From positions 1 through 64,000 of the forward strand of contig NZ_JAOZVR010000077.1 in assembly GCF_025869515.1 (NCBI RefSeq): a stretch of 64,000 nt of DNA, written 5' to 3'. The notes under the pieces are model-generated. The model was not told where the DNA came from and made no database searches. It saw nothing but the letters and a program-made list of their open reading frames with translations. Shown in pieces: positions 1 through 7,385 of the stretch. The translations under genes and the position numbers were made by a program. This DNA is from Ferrovibrio sp. Lineage in GTDB: Bacteria > Pseudomonadota > Alphaproteobacteria > Ferrovibrionales > Ferrovibrionaceae. Position 1 is the first letter of the stretch. The number at the start of each line of letters is the position of its first letter.

Positions 1-1228
1 CTGGTACGCCCGTAAGCACTTCAGTATTGATAATACCGAACAGCCTCTCGACAGTTCCCTTGTACCGCGGCGTTTTTCGCGGTGCGTGCTGCATACGTAT
101 ATTCAGGCGCCGGCACGCCTCCTCTACTGTGGCAGCATGCAGCTCTCCACCATTATCAACCACGATAGTTTCGGGCACGCCGTACGCATCCCACGTATTC
201 TTGATCGATGGATAGCGCGAAACAATTTCGTGCTTAGGGAAGATGATATTTCGTAGACATCGCAGGATGACAAGTGCGCTCGGAGCCGCGAAACCCAAGT
301 GCAGACCGACTATCATTCTCGTCGCAACATCGATAGCCAGGGTAAGAGTCGGGCGGCCGATGACAGTTCCGTATTCGTCGTCGACAACCATCAGATCGAG
401 GACAGTATGGTCGATCTCGACGCGCTCCAGCGGGCGGTAGGGCCGGGGCCCTTGATACACCGCACGGAAGTGTTGGTCGGCAGCGGCTTTACCCTCTCGC
501 CGGGCCTTAATTTCATAAGGATCGGCAACGCGCCGGATTTCGTCGAACACCCAGCGAAGGCTGGGGAACGGCAATTGTGATGTGCGGCCAGGCCGGTTGT
601 TCTGCTCATCGATGGCGGAAATGAGCGCATCGTAAGTCCGCCGGCCGGTGAGTTGTTCGCGGGTGAGATAGTTCTCGTAAATGACGTCCCTGGCGATCTT
701 GAGCACCTCAGGCGGCAGTCTACGCGTACGACGACCGCGGCGGCGGGTATTTGGGAATAGCGCCCGCATGTCTCGTCCACCGGCAACATATGTCCTGTGC
801 CAGCGACTCACCGTCGCATAGGACGGCGGCCGCTTATCTGCGTTGTCGGTGGCGACGGATTTTACAACGGCGAGAGTCCGCTCGCGTTCCAGCTCGACGA
901 GCTGAGCGGACGTTATGGCCTTTATGTAGGCCCAGCGGCGCTCGAACACCTTTCGCTCGGCTGGACTCAGCAGCGCAATATCTGTTCGAAGCTTCTCTTC
1001 GATCGAAGGCATGGAGACGGTCTTTAGGGCAACACGGGGCGGCGGCAGTCGGAGACGAGCAACCCCGGCGCCGATATCCAGTGCGATATCGTCGCGCTTT
1101 CTTTGCAGAACTTCGCGATTATCGAACGCCCGCAGAAACACCGTTCCTTCGGGTGTTACGTTCAACACCTCGAACAGGCGGTCAGACATCCAGAGCTTCG
1201 TATCGATTTCGATTCGCTGAACAGGCAT
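1..1228 (-). CDS. tnsB: Tn7-like transposase subunit TnsB (DDE integrase), 3' end beyond the window
   Basis: This open frame has no stop before the window edge and gives 409 residues from an ATG at 1228. The DDE catalytic set is visible: Asp about residue 273 (motif EIDHT), Asp about 358 (VDNGGE) and Glu about 394 (GTVERLFG). A basic, helix-rich N-terminal half would hold the end-binding domains. In the Tn7 family TnsB cuts the 3' strands at the element ends and joins them to target DNA, while TnsA cuts the 5' strands. It starts 7 bases after the tnsA stop, so the two are one operon read leftwards. The remaining tnsC/targeting genes would lie left of the window. The family call is firm; the exact Tn7-like or Tn5053-like branch is not. 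Confidence 0.9.
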   Translation of the reverse strand, partial: MPVQRIEIDTKLWMSDRLFEVLNVTPEGTVFLRAFDNREVLQRKRDDIALDIGAGVARLRLPPPRVALKTVSMPSIEEKLRTDIALLSPAERKVFERRWAYIKAITSAQLVELERERTLAVVKSVATDNADKRPPSYATVSRWHRTYVAGGRDMRALFPNTRRRGRRTRRLPPEVLKIARDVIYENYLTREQLTGRRTYDALISAIDEQNNRPGRTSQLPFPSLRWVFDEIRRVADPYEIKARREGKAAADQHFRAVYQGPRPYRPLERVEIDHTVLDLMVVDDEYGTVIGRPTLTLAIDVATRMIVGLHLGFAAPSALVILRCLRNIIFPKHEIVSRYPSIKNTWDAYGVPETIVVDNGGELHAATVEEACRRLNIRMQHAPRKTPRYKGTVERLFGIINTEVLTGVP

Positions 1229-1235
1229 ATGCCAC

Positions 1236-1874
1236 CTATAGCCAACGGACCATTGTGCTATCAGTGAGGTCCTTATGTTCGAAGTCGGCAGAGATTAGCC
1301 CGCGATACATGAGCCCATAGATCGTGCCGCGCGTACCGCCGTACATCTTCAATGCATCGACAAGCTGCCCGAATGGACAGCCGCCAGTTGCGAGAAGGAT
1401 TGCCCGCGCAGCGGTTGCCGTTTGAGGGGCAATGGGGTGTGCTGCATATCGCAGAAGGATTTCCTTGTTGCGGAGCTGCGGCTGCTTCTGGATTGCCGAT
1501 TGCTTGGCGACCACGAAGCGATATCCATGACATTCGAAAAAATCCGCCGCGGCACGGAACAGGTCTTCGTTATCTTCCAGGTCGTCGTCCGGCTTGACCT
1601 CGTATACGCACGGACCGGCGGCCTCCTCAGCGTAAATGTCGGGGGTGTACCTCCTGGTCTCGCCATTTACCTCAAGAGCGAAAGTCCCTGGCTGTTCGCG
1701 GAACCGCAGAACAAGCGGATCTGTCTCAAGCTGGATCATAAAATCCCGCTCGATCATGGATTCCCAGTGCAGCATCCGGTCGCTTTTCCGACTGACGAAT
1801 CGGCCCACCGTTCGGCCTTTAGAACGAGTAACCACGCGCCGCGCCCTCTCGCCATCCATTGAAATTAAAGGCAT
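1236..1874 (-). CDS. tnsA: Tn7-like TnsA endonuclease
   Basis: This 212-residue protein is shorter than the roughly 270-residue E. coli Tn7 TnsA. It carries a PD-(D/E)XK-type nuclease core: Glu42 in SMIERDF, Asp79 in YTPDIY, and Glu92-Val-Lys94 in the typical spaced order. The C-terminal third (after about residue 135) is the position of the winged-helix TnsC-contacting domain. It is immediately upstream of tnsB in the same direction. The start at 1874 has a GGAA element ahead of it; an internal ATG at 1859 is a weaker alternative. The combination with a DDE transposase indicates a cut-and-paste heteromeric transposase. Base composition is less GC-rich than in the chromosomal part of the window. 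Confidence 0.88.
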   Translation of the reverse strand: MPLISMDGERARRVVTRSKGRTVGRFVSRKSDRMLHWESMIERDFMIQLETDPLVLRFREQPGTFALEVNGETRRYTPDIYAEEAAGPCVYEVKPDDDLEDNEDLFRAAADFFECHGYRFVVAKQSAIQKQPQLRNKEILLRYAAHPIAPQTATAARAILLATGGCPFGQLVDALKMYGGTRGTIYGLMYRGLISADFEHKDLTDSTMVRWL

Positions 1875-1893
1875 TTTTCTATTTCCGTGCCGA

Positions 1894-1924
1894 TGTAGAA
1901 AAATACAACGATGTAGACGCTACA
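1894..1924. promoter_or_regulatory. Tandem TGTA/TACA palindromes between tnsA and the divergent gene
   Basis: Two inverted repeats lie side by side: TGTA-N6-TACA at 1894-1907 and TGTAG-ACG-CTACA at 1912-1924. Each left half is part of a direct repeat CGATGTAGA with an 18-base period (1891 and 1909), and TACAACG also repeats (1904 and 1921). The position between divergent tnsA and the gene at 1991 fits operator sites for a transposon regulator. They could instead be transposase-binding sites. Confidence 0.5.
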
Positions 1925-1990
1925 ACGCGAATCACCCAGAGTGCAAGTCGGATTTGGCATTTTCTAGAAGCGGCCGGTGGAGGGTGCTAC

Positions 1991-2971
1991 ATGAACCAGA
2001 TGGCCGTACGTCGAAATACCGATTTAGACCGCGCAATTGCAACCATCACTCAGGTTGCGGGCAATAAGCCCGATTGGCGCACGGTTGCAATTACAGTCGA
2101 GAAAATACGCAAAGATGGGAGTTGGCGCGATCGGTACGCTTCTCCGTCCGAATGGCTTAGTGCTGCTGCCGCTGCATATGACGTGCATCCGAATACCATG
2201 CGCCGGTTTATCACCGTCACTGAATTCGTTAGGGAGAAGTTGGGCGCAAAGGCCGTGCTATTCGATCCGGCCGCTGGCGAGGGCAGCCTGCCGCGTCTTG
2301 TATTCGGTACCGTCGAACTCATTAAGCGTTTACACGACATATCGCCTGACGAAGCCGACAAGGCACTCGCGAAGCACCAGGAGCGCAAGCTCTCATTTCG
2401 GGAAATGCAAAGGTGGTACGAGAATTTCGCTCCCACTTTTGACACGGTAATCGGCAATCCGCCGTATCTCGATAATGCGTACGATTCAAAGAAAATCAGC
2501 AGTAAACGTGCCCATGCAGAGCGAAGTGGGCTGGCAGGTCTTATCCAAAGCCATATAGAAATGCTGTCGGGGAATGACACCGAGCTCGAGGCAACGAAGA
2601 TTAAATTCGACTACGTTAATCCTGATGCTGTTGTCATAGGTCGCAAAGGCGGCGCGGCGACATTCGTCGATGCCTTCTCGTTGAAGCGAGTACCCGCCGG
2701 CGCGCCGCGGACGCATTTAACAAAGCTGGTGAGCGAGATTGCCTTCGCATCTACGTTCTTTCGCCGATACTGGCTTCTCCTGGATGCCCCCCCTAAGGAT
2801 GTCACCGAGATTGGCGAATCCATTTCCGACCTAGCTCTTAAAAATGTTGGGATCGCTGAGTACATCAGTGGGAAGCAGGACAACTTAAACCTGCGCAGAT
2901 CTCCTTCCGGCAACCCTGTCCCCGACAGGCAGGAAAAGCCCCTGGAAGAACTGGCCTCTAAGCCACTCTGA
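1991..2971 (+). CDS. Uncharacterised protein divergent from tnsA, possible DNA-binding N-terminus
   Basis: The protein has 326 residues from an ATG at 1991, preceded by a good GGAGGG ribosome site at 1979-1984; the open frame continues upstream without a better start. I do not recognise the family. Residues about 55-85 are helical and could hold a helix-turn-helix (a stretch ending in HPNTMRRFITVTEF). There is a DPAAGEGS string near residue 92 and NPPY near 156, which superficially match motifs I and IV of adenine methyltransferases, but the rest does not look like that fold. Its last 62 codons lie in the 260-bp segment repeated, with a frameshift, at 35747. It is probably transposon-linked. 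Confidence 0.6.
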   Translation: MNQMAVRRNTDLDRAIATITQVAGNKPDWRTVAITVEKIRKDGSWRDRYASPSEWLSAAAAAYDVHPNTMRRFITVTEFVREKLGAKAVLFDPAAGEGSLPRLVFGTVELIKRLHDISPDEADKALAKHQERKLSFREMQRWYENFAPTFDTVIGNPPYLDNAYDSKKISSKRAHAERSGLAGLIQSHIEMLSGNDTELEATKIKFDYVNPDAVVIGRKGGAATFVDAFSLKRVPAGAPRTHLTKLVSEIAFASTFFRRYWLLLDAPPKDVTEIGESISDLALKNVGIAEYISGKQDNLNLRRSPSGNPVPDRQEKPLEELASKPL

Positions 2972-3041
2972 CGACCGCTTCGCCTTATTGTGGCCAAGCC
3001 CATGCCCAAGGTCATGTTCAAATTTTAGCTGCACACAGGAT
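2782..3041 (+). repeat. Left copy of a 260-bp diverged direct repeat
   Basis: This copy contains the last codons of the gene at 1991-2971 and 70 bases downstream. It matches 35747-36006 in the same orientation at roughly 90 percent by eye, with several single-base indels. Similarity stops abruptly on the right after GCACACAGGAT. The two copies bracket about 32.7 kb of catabolic genes. Confidence 0.9.
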
Positions 3042-3179
3042 TTACACATCGATATGAGCACGCTCGGGCTGGAAACTCTGTGGAGAGGCGTTTCAAAACG
3101 GAACCCATAAATCTTCTTGTCATCGCGAAGTATGTGAACTTCAACCTTACAGGTTTTATTCTCTTCTGAAAAATCCCAG

Positions 3180-3369
3180 CTAGACCACAGGGCCACCAAC
3201 ATTCCGCTTCAGGAATTTGGCTTTCTTGTTGTTAGCCTCAAACGGAAACTTACACGCTGGGTCGATGTCGACACCAAGTTTGACCTTGATGCCTTCCTTA
3301 AGCAGACCATGCGTATCCACGCAGAAGCAAGCAAAGTTCCAACGCCCATTAGTGGCGGCGCAATGTCAA
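3180..3369 (-). pseudogene. Fragment of a cytosine-5 DNA methyltransferase
   Basis: One frame on the minus strand reads a stretch typical of the N-terminal region of C5 DNA methyltransferases, THGLLKEGIKVKLGVDIDPA followed by a region ending in EANNKKAKFLKRNV. This corresponds to the segment after motif I where the cofactor adenine is bound. A stop codon is met at 3180 and the frame upstream has a stop near 3370, so the canonical FxGxG motif and the catalytic PCQ region are missing. The rest of 3042-3385 holds no other gene I can support. It looks like a decayed restriction-modification or phage gene just inside the left repeat. Confidence 0.6.
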
Positions 3370-3385
3370 GCGAGATTGGCGGTCC

Positions 3386-4597
3386 TCACCTTCGGTATCG
3401 CCTGACCATCTCTATGATCCGCCTTCCGGCCGCAGTGGCTGCAGCATGATCTTGCGAGAAATTCAGCCGCATGCTCGACCAGTGCGGCCCGAATTCCGGC
3501 CCTGGTGTAACGGTCACGCCAGCCTGCATACGCAGAAGCCGCACGAAGTCGGTAATGCCAACGTCCAGGGGCGGTACCTCGGGAAACAGGTAGCTGCCTG
3601 CTTGCGGTATCCGCACCTGCAGACCGCCGGCACGAAAGATCTCGATCAGCTCGTTGCGTATGGCCTGATGTAGACGGATTCTTTCATCGAGCCATCCAGT
3701 TGGCTCAGAAAACCATGTACGCAGCACCGCTTGGTTGTAGCCAGCGGCCCGAAGCGAGACGATTGCCTGCAGCTTTTCCATCCGTTCGATGACGGCTTGC
3801 GCCCCGAAGGCAACACCAAGGCGATAACCTGATAGCGATTCAGTCTTTGACGGCCCCATGATAGTGACAACGCGGTCCTCGGCGAGGCCGGCGGCGCGTA
3901 AATGCGAATAGCAGACGCCTTCATAGCGCAGCCTCGAATACAGCTGATCCACGATGACCGTGGCATCGAACTCGGCGGCCAGCCTGGCGATCGCCTGGAT
4001 CTCGGCCGGAGCGTAGACCACGCCGGTCGGATTATTCGGATTTGAAAATAGGAACAGCCTTGCGCCCGAGATGAAGGCATCACGCAGCTGCCCCAGGTCA
4101 AGTCCGGCTGCACCTTCAGACGTCATGTAATGGATCTGCACCGGCACAATCTCGCCGCCAAAGAACTGCACGAGTTTGCGATTGGCAAAATAGTCCGGCT
4201 GAATGATGGCAACGCGGTCACCGGCGGCAACCGTCGCAGCAACGGCCAGGAACAGCGCGCCCTGTGTCCCCGGTGTCAGGATAAGCCCGTCCTCGGCCGA
4301 AACTGGCGCACCAGTGAAGTCGGCGAGCTTTCCGGCCAGGTCGGCTCGAATTGCAGCCGAGCCACGATACTCGGTATACGCCTGCTGTCCGCCGGCCGCG
4401 ACCGCATCAGTAAACGTCTCGAAAGCGCCCGGCGTCGGCGTAAAGGCATCGACGTCACCATGCGAAAAGTCGACCGGGACACCCACCAGGAGGTCTCCCC
4501 GCTGTAGGTTCCCGATGTCACCGGCGACTTGCCGGACTTCCTGTCCGGGCGCGTGCTCTGTCGCCAGCGCCGCGAATTTCTCTTCAATGATTGACAT
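3386..4597 (-). CDS. PLP-dependent aminotransferase (class I/II)
   Basis: This 403-residue fold-type I aminotransferase shows the SNPNNPTG substrate/cofactor motif near residue 185, an Asp in VIVDQLY near 217, and the PLP-binding Lys in GPSKTESLSGYRLG near 252. The arginine that binds the substrate carboxylate is likely the one in SSMRLNF near the C-terminus. It would move an amino group between an amino acid and a 2-oxo acid; the substrate cannot be read from sequence. It is a leftward gene whose start faces 235 bases with no gene, so it may have its own promoter. It is the leftmost intact gene of the catabolic segment. Confidence 0.88.
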   Translation of the reverse strand: MSIIEEKFAALATEHAPGQEVRQVAGDIGNLQRGDLLVGVPVDFSHGDVDAFTPTPGAFETFTDAVAAGGQQAYTEYRGSAAIRADLAGKLADFTGAPVSAEDGLILTPGTQGALFLAVAATVAAGDRVAIIQPDYFANRKLVQFFGGEIVPVQIHYMTSEGAAGLDLGQLRDAFISGARLFLFSNPNNPTGVVYAPAEIQAIARLAAEFDATVIVDQLYSRLRYEGVCYSHLRAAGLAEDRVVTIMGPSKTESLSGYRLGVAFGAQAVIERMEKLQAIVSLRAAGYNQAVLRTWFSEPTGWLDERIRLHQAIRNELIEIFRAGGLQVRIPQAGSYLFPEVPPLDVGITDFVRLLRMQAGVTVTPGPEFGPHWSSMRLNFSQDHAAATAAGRRIIEMVRRYRR

Positions 4598-4832
4598 ATC
4601 TGCTCACCAGATTGCAGTGAATGATCGGCGGGGGGATCAGGTCCAGCCATGATGGAGGGCGCGCTTGGGTCGCTGGGGGCAGAGGCCGTTGATTCAAATG
4701 GTCGCGCTGGTGAGAGTACAGCTGAACCGTAAGTCGTTGACCTTGACGCGCCACGCGCTGACTTGATCGCGCTCTCCGGCCGATACCCCCTACGACTTTT
4801 CGTGCCGCATGACGTTGAAAGCGGAGGCGGCC

Positions 4833-5558
4833 TCAGGCCGCCGTGGCATTCAGTTCCGCCTTGTGCAGCTGCACGAGCTCCGCCAGCGAAGTCACGGTGA
4901 CGTCCGGCATTGCATCAGTCGCCAGCGTGGCACCACTGCCGCGTTTGCCAAAGCGGCGGTTTACCCAGACTGTCGTGAGGCCGAGCTGACGGCCCGGGTT
5001 GATGTCGTGATGCTTGCTCTGCGCAACATGCAGCAGCCCGTCTTTTTGGATACCAAGTGCGGCCAGTTTCTGCAGGGCTTTTTCAAAATGTGGCAGGCCC
5101 GGCTTGTACGATCCAACATCTTCTGCCGTGACCGTGAAGGTGAATGGCACTTCAAGCAACCGCAGCGTACCAGCGAGCGACGCATTGTCGACGTTCGACA
5201 GAATCACAAGCTTGTAGTGCCGTGACAGGTACTGCAGACTCTCGACCGTGTCGGCAAAGGGGGGCCATTCCGACACCGATTTCGCAAACGCTTCGGCATG
5301 GTCGGGATTCGCGTCCCAGCCGAACTGGCCTTCGATGTCCCGCCAGGTGCGCCGCATGACGTCCGTGTACAGCAGCGCCGGCCGCACCTGCTGGTGCTTG
5401 GCCTGCATCAGCGCGAAAGATGACAGGACGAGATCGACCGGGACCGGTGAGTTCATCTCGGTAAGCCACGGGCGGACCAGCGCCTCGATCCCGGTTTCCC
5501 AATCGATCAGCGTGCCGTAACAGTCGAACGACAGCGCTTTGAAGTTTTGAATTTTCAT
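4833..5558 (-). CDS. HAD-superfamily hydrolase, 2-haloacid dehalogenase type II-like
   Basis: The protein has 241 residues from the ATG at 5558, whose first bases overlap the GntR gene stop by four bases (ATGA coupling). HAD motif I is FDCYGTLIDWE with the nucleophilic Asp near residue 11, motif II is ILSNVDN, the motif III Lys is in SYKPG, and the last acidic motif is in SKHHDI. The sequence pattern is that of type II haloacid dehalogenases, but many members hydrolyse phosphates or other esters, so dehalogenation is only possible. It is co-transcribed with the GntR regulator. Confidence 0.8.
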   Translation of the reverse strand: MKIQNFKALSFDCYGTLIDWETGIEALVRPWLTEMNSPVPVDLVLSSFALMQAKHQQVRPALLYTDVMRRTWRDIEGQFGWDANPDHAEAFAKSVSEWPPFADTVESLQYLSRHYKLVILSNVDNASLAGTLRLLEVPFTFTVTAEDVGSYKPGLPHFEKALQKLAALGIQKDGLLHVAQSKHHDINPGRQLGLTTVWVNRRFGKRGSGATLATDAMPDVTVTSLAELVQLHKAELNATAA

Positions 5559-6265
5559 GGTTCCTTCCCGTTTGGTGTTGAGGATTGGTTGGCTTCGATC
5601 CTGCGCAGGACATCGTGGACGCGTTCGGCCGATTCGACCGCCTGACGACCGATCAGGTCCGCCGCGCCATCGATGTCGCCGTCCTTGATCTTCTGCACGA
5701 TCGCCATGTGCGAACCGACCCAGTCCGCGCTCAGGCCGACCCGCGACCACAGCGGCAAGAGGTAGCGATTGATGTTCGTATACAGGGATGCGATCTGCGC
5801 CAGCTGGCGCGGCCGGCCGGCCCGGCTGTAAAGAATTCTGTGAAAGTCCCAATGATGATGGGCCCGCTCGAGCAGGTCGGTTGCGGCCTTGGCCGCATGC
5901 AGGGCTGCTTCTGCTGCGGTGAAATCCTGGTCTGTCAATTTTGGACCGGACAAGCGTAAGGCATGCGGCTCGAGCAGACTGCGCATCTCGGCAATATCGA
6001 TGAAGTTCTCCGCCGAGACCGGCGTCACCATGACCCCGCGATTGGGAATCAGAGTAGCAAGACCATCGGCCACCAGGCGGCTGAACGCCTCGCGCACTGG
6101 CACAATGCTGACGCCAAAGGTCGAGGCCACCTCGGTCTGCTTGAGTTGCGCGCCGCCAACAATGCGGCCTTCGCAAATGGCCCGCCGCAGCGTGTCGGCG
6201 ATATGGTCAGGGGTCGACTGCCGACCACGCCCTGCATTCACGTCGAGTAGACCTGCATTTGTCAT
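5555..6265 (-). CDS. GntR-family regulator (FadR/FCD type)
   Basis: This 236-residue regulator has an N-terminal winged helix (about residues 15-85, including LKQTEVASTFGVSIVPVREAF as the recognition region) and a C-terminal all-helical FCD ligand domain with metal-type acid and His residues (EMRSLLE, HHHWDFH). The start at 6265 has a GGAGAA site. It is divergent from the TAXI transporter, and a perfect 13-bp palindrome at 6302-6314 lies between them. It most likely represses the transporter in the absence of the transported acid. Confidence 0.88.
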   Translation of the reverse strand: MTNAGLLDVNAGRGRQSTPDHIADTLRRAICEGRIVGGAQLKQTEVASTFGVSIVPVREAFSRLVADGLATLIPNRGVMVTPVSAENFIDIAEMRSLLEPHALRLSGPKLTDQDFTAAEAALHAAKAATDLLERAHHHWDFHRILYSRAGRPRQLAQIASLYTNINRYLLPLWSRVGLSADWVGSHMAIVQKIKDGDIDGAADLIGRQAVESAERVHDVLRRIEANQSSTPNGKEP

Positions 6266-6301
6266 CTTGACAAGTTCTCCGTCCTGGGCATTTGATAGAT
6301 T

Positions 6302-6314
6302 GTAGATTATCTAC
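6302..6314. promoter_or_regulatory. Probable GntR operator
   Basis: GTAGAT-T-ATCTAC is a perfect inverted repeat. It sits in the 81-base divergent gap between the GntR gene and the TAXI binding-protein gene, where an autorepressor/transporter operator would be expected. Confidence 0.6.
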
Positions 6315-6346
6315 TGTCAATGATCGATTGAAAAAGGAGATCAAAA

Positions 6347-7315
6347 ATGTTGCACGGGGTCAAGGTGATGGGGGCGATCGCGGCGCTAACCCTCTGTTTT
6401 TCCACTGCCAAGGCGGCAAATTACGAATTCACCGCCGGCGATGTCGGCGGCGTGTGGTACACGACGGCGGCCGGGCTGTCACAGCTGGTCCAGGCAGCGC
6501 ACCCCGACGTCGTGCTGAAGACGGTGCCGGGTGGCGGGGTCACCAATCCCGCCAAACTGCAGGCCGGTGCCAGCCAGTTCGGCCTGGTGCAGAGCATTTT
6601 TGCAACGGCAGCGGTCAAGGGGGCGACGCCGTTTGACGGTAAGCCGAATCCCAAGATTCGCTTGGTGCTGCAGGGGCTGGCCAAGAACTATGTGCATTAT
6701 GTGCAGACCAAGGGAGAGACCCGCAGCATCGCCGATGCGCTGAAGCAGCCCAAGCTGCGGATTGCCCTGCCGCGGGCGGGGTCGACCGACGAATACACTT
6801 TCCGCTTCATTATGAAGCATTACGGCACATCCTACGACGCGATCCGCGCCAATGGCGGCAAGGTCGTGAATGCCGACTACAATGACATTGTCAGCGCCTT
6901 CAAGGATGACCAGGTCGACGCCTTCTTTGTTCTGCTGGGCATCCCGGGCGCGGCGATTATCGATGCGTCGCAGGGACGCGCGGCCGCACTTGGCGCGCTG
7001 CCGGCGGAGCTGGTCGAGCATCTTTCGAGCACCTACGGCTACACGAAAGCAGCAGTCCCGGCTGCCACCTATCCCGGTCTCCAGGCGCGGGATGCCGCCA
7101 CGGTCGTGACCTCGACAAGCCTGTACACCAGCAGCGACGTGCCCAACGAGGTCGTCTACAAGGTCGCCGCGGCGATCTGCAAGGACGCGTCAAAACTGCC
7201 GGACGTTCACAAAAGCATGATGGGCTTCGCCTGCAATGCCGAGGCCATGGGTGACGGATCCGTACCCCTGCATCCGGGTGCGAAAGACTACTTTGCGAAA
7301 GCCGGCGTTCGCTAA
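6347..7315 (+). CDS. TAXI-family TRAP transporter solute-binding protein
   Basis: This is a 322-residue secreted protein. Residues 1-23 form a signal peptide ending near AKAANYE. The mature protein begins with GDVGGVWYTTAAGL and continues with PGGGVTNPAKL, which are characteristic of TAXI proteins that bind small carboxylates or amino acids. A strong AAGGAG site precedes the ATG. It is followed by the fused TRAP permease after a long intercistronic hairpin. The ligand is unknown; the neighbouring aminotransferase and hydrolase suggest an amino or halo acid. Confidence 0.88.
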   Translation: MLHGVKVMGAIAALTLCFSTAKAANYEFTAGDVGGVWYTTAAGLSQLVQAAHPDVVLKTVPGGGVTNPAKLQAGASQFGLVQSIFATAAVKGATPFDGKPNPKIRLVLQGLAKNYVHYVQTKGETRSIADALKQPKLRIALPRAGSTDEYTFRFIMKHYGTSYDAIRANGGKVVNADYNDIVSAFKDDQVDAFFVLLGIPGAAIIDASQGRAAALGALPAELVEHLSSTYGYTKAAVPAATYPGLQARDAATVVTSTSLYTSSDVPNEVVYKVAAAICKDASKLPDVHKSMMGFACNAEAMGDGSVPLHPGAKDYFAKAGVR

Positions 7316-7330
7316 CACCATTTACGGGAA

Positions 7331-7364
7331 AAGCGGCCTGCCGTCGCAGGGCGGCAGGCCGCTT
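7331..7364 (+). promoter_or_regulatory. Intercistronic hairpin between binding protein and permease
   Basis: There is a perfect 13-bp stem (AAGCGGCCTGCCG pairing with CGGCAGGCCGCTT) with an 8-base loop. It has no downstream T-run. It probably protects the binding-protein message or attenuates into the permease, giving more binding protein than permease. Confidence 0.7.
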
Positions 7365-7385
7365 GCAATCGGGTAAGGAAGTAAG

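Noticed and set aside
1991-2971. Adenine DNA methyltransferase call from DPAAGEGS and NPPY
   Set aside because: The two short strings are correctly ordered, but intervening and flanking sequence lacks the strand pattern and other motifs of the family. I keep the gene as unknown.
5959-6176. Upstream extension of the HAD-type hydrolase through the GntR gene
   Set aside because: The extended frame is just the antisense-frame neighbour of the GntR coding sequence; the ATG at 5558 gives the standard HAD N-terminus.
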